Origin: an uncultured Selenomonas sp.
GTDB taxonomy: Bacteria > Bacillota > Negativicutes > Selenomonadales > Selenomonadaceae
Length of the DNA: 30,542 bases
Direction of reading: 5' to 3'
NCBI GenBank assembly: GCA_937915915.1
Contig: CALGGN010000413.1
Location: forward strand, 1 to 30,542
The notes beneath the pieces are model-generated. The model ran no database searches. It was given only the letters and a program-made list of their open reading frames with translations, and was not told where the DNA came from. Positions 29,825 through 30,542 of the stretch are shown here, one piece after another (position 1 is the stretch's first letter; the number at the start of each line of letters is the position of its first letter). The translations under genes were made by a program, and so were the position numbers.

Positions 29825-30001
29825 TTAAGTCAACTCAATGTTGGAAAATAATGTCCCTACAATCGGCTTGTATTTTTCTGCCATCATTTGTTCGGCAGTT
29901 TTGTATTCTTCAGATGTGAGGATTCCTTTTTCCAAAAGCGATCGAAACATAAGCATTGAGGCTTGGTAGTCTGCCTCCCGTTCCAAAAGTTCACGACACA
30001 T
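29825..30001 (-). CDS. Small SHOCT-domain protein
   Basis: The 58-residue protein MCRELLEREADYQASMLMF... contains the SHOCT helix pair (MFRSLLEKGILTSEEYKTAEQMMAEKY) and ends KPIVGTLFSNIELT. Similar short proteins sit directly before serine recombinases in many Firmicutes mobile elements and may help recombinase assembly; the exact role is not known. The start at 30001 overlaps the stop of the upstream gene by 11 bp. The open frame extends to 30100, but only over the upstream gene. Confidence 0.7.
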   Translation of the reverse strand: MCRELLEREADYQASMLMFRSLLEKGILTSEEYKTAEQMMAEKYKPIVGTLFSNIELT

Positions 30002-30365
30002 CTTTGCCACCAAACCTTTCTGCAATGTAGCAAGAATGGGAGCAAAACTTCCGTCCGGCTCTGCCATGAAAGGGTTTGCCGCAATGTTTGCATACGGCAT
30101 TTTCCTTCATAAGCTCTGTGTGATGATTCCACCATTTTATGCGGCAGGCATCGGAGCAGAATTTCCTGTCCCGCTTCACATCGCCATCCGGCATGGCATT
30201 TCCACACTGCAAGCAGGAGTGTTGTGTATCTTGGTTTGCCAGCTTGTTCCTTGTGCAATAGGATTTGACAGTACTTGTCGGTAGCCGGAGTGTTGCTGCA
30301 ATTTTAGCATAGCTAACCCCTTTGACACGCATATCGGCGATATCCTGTTTTTCCTTTTCCGTCAC
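29991..30365 (-). CDS. HTH plus zinc-finger protein of a recombinase module
   Basis: The roughly 124-residue protein starts TEKEKQDIADMRVKGVSYAKIAATLRLPTSTVKSYCTRNKL, a helix-turn-helix like those of sigma-70 region 4 or small invertase regulators. Two cysteine clusters follow (CLQCGNAM...FCSDACRIKWWNHH; CKHCGKPFHGRAGRKFCSHSCY), typical of two zinc fingers. I place the start at GTG 30365, eight bases after AGAGGG; a GTG at 30374 is too close to it. It heads the SHOCT-recombinase operon and could control its transcription or serve as a directionality factor. The latter is inference. Confidence 0.75.
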   Translation of the reverse strand: MTEKEKQDIADMRVKGVSYAKIAATLRLPTSTVKSYCTRNKLANQDTQHSCLQCGNAMPDGDVKRDRKFCSDACRIKWWNHHTELMKENAVCKHCGKPFHGRAGRKFCSHSCYIAERFGGKDVS

Positions 30366-30413
30366 GATAATCACCCTCTCATAATAGAGAGGACAAAAAT
30401 CGCCGATTTGGAC

Positions 30414-30456
30414 ACCAAAAAATGCCCATCACAGAAAAATTTTTTCTGCGATGGGC
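30414..30456 (-). terminator. Terminator upstream of the recombinase module
   Basis: GCCCATCACAGAAAAA (30424-30439) pairs with TTTTTCTGCGATGGGC (30441-30456). On the minus strand it is followed by ATTTTTTGG, so it ends the gene at the right edge. Confidence 0.75.
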
Positions 30457-30471
30457 GAGTCAGGTCGATAT

Positions 30472-30542
30472 TCACTTGTTCTTGAGTTGCCGCATGGCCT
30501 CCGTCAGCTTCTCCGGCACGGGAAGGCCAATCCGAGCGGCGT
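30472..30542 (-). CDS. C-terminal fragment of an unidentified protein (partial)
   Basis: The frame reads AARIGLPVPEKLTEAMRQLK then NK and TGA (30474-30472). The 22 residues end in a short amphipathic helix. Position, a terminator directly after it and the adjacent recombinase module suggest a further gene of the same mobile element. The family cannot be named from this tail. Confidence 0.55.
   Translation of the reverse strand, partial: AARIGLPVPEKLTEAMRQLKNK

Overview
The window looks like chromosomal DNA from a Gram-negative-type Firmicute of the class Negativicutes, most likely Selenomonadaceae (Selenomonas or Mitsuokella-like). This is inferred from the mix of genes. The order secG - carboxylesterase - rnr - smpB is the classical Firmicutes arrangement. 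A two-partner secretion pair (outer-membrane TpsB plus a TPS-domain exoprotein) needs an outer membrane. There is also a CheB-type chemotaxis gene and a large AAA-ATPase/PD-(D/E)XK protein of a kind that is abundant in this group. No rRNA, tRNA or CRISPR was seen.

Layout. 1-0.9 kb: tail of a flavodoxin-like gene and a cupin gene whose signal peptide lies in another frame. 0.9-6.2 kb: tpsB and tpsA on the minus strand, separated by 15 bp. 6.3-8.1 kb: AAA-ATPase/nuclease gene with a 51-bp palindromic in-frame insertion. 8.0-10.3 kb: Sir2 deacylase and a CheB whose receiver domain has lost its phospho-acceptor. 10.3-11.2 kb: GntR/UTRA regulator with its promoter between two matching operators. 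11.2-15.2 kb: smpB, rnr, esterase and secG. 15.2-16.5 kb: a frameshifted small membrane ORF, a second copy of a roughly 160-bp palindromic element, and a zeta-type toxin-antitoxin pair. 16.5-18.3 kb: an IS3-family element with a probable -1 frameshift. 18.3-18.7 kb: a double-glycine-leader peptide gene and a decayed copy of its 3' end. 18.8-25.3 kb: a type III restriction-modification operon (mod ... res) that carries two extra genes between mod and res, an SMC/ABC-like ATPase and a small PD-(D/E)XK-like protein. 25.4-26.4 kb: a lipoprotein alpha/beta hydrolase. 26.5-30.4 kb: an HTH/zinc protein, a SHOCT protein and two overlapping large serine recombinases, which look like the integration module of a mobile element running off the right edge.

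How it works together. The left half (to about 16.5 kb) is mostly core and regulatory genes with small repeats. The right half is an accessory island, almost entirely on the minus strand. The most interesting signal there is the ATPase/nuclease-like pair inside the type III operon, a candidate defence module. The methyltransferase next to it lacks its N-terminus exactly on the side facing the recombinase module, so the operon may have been cut by integration or recombination. The second strong signal is repeat biology: a palindromic insertion tolerated inside a protein-coding gene, and a separate family of long palindromic elements sharing an identical 20-nt core.
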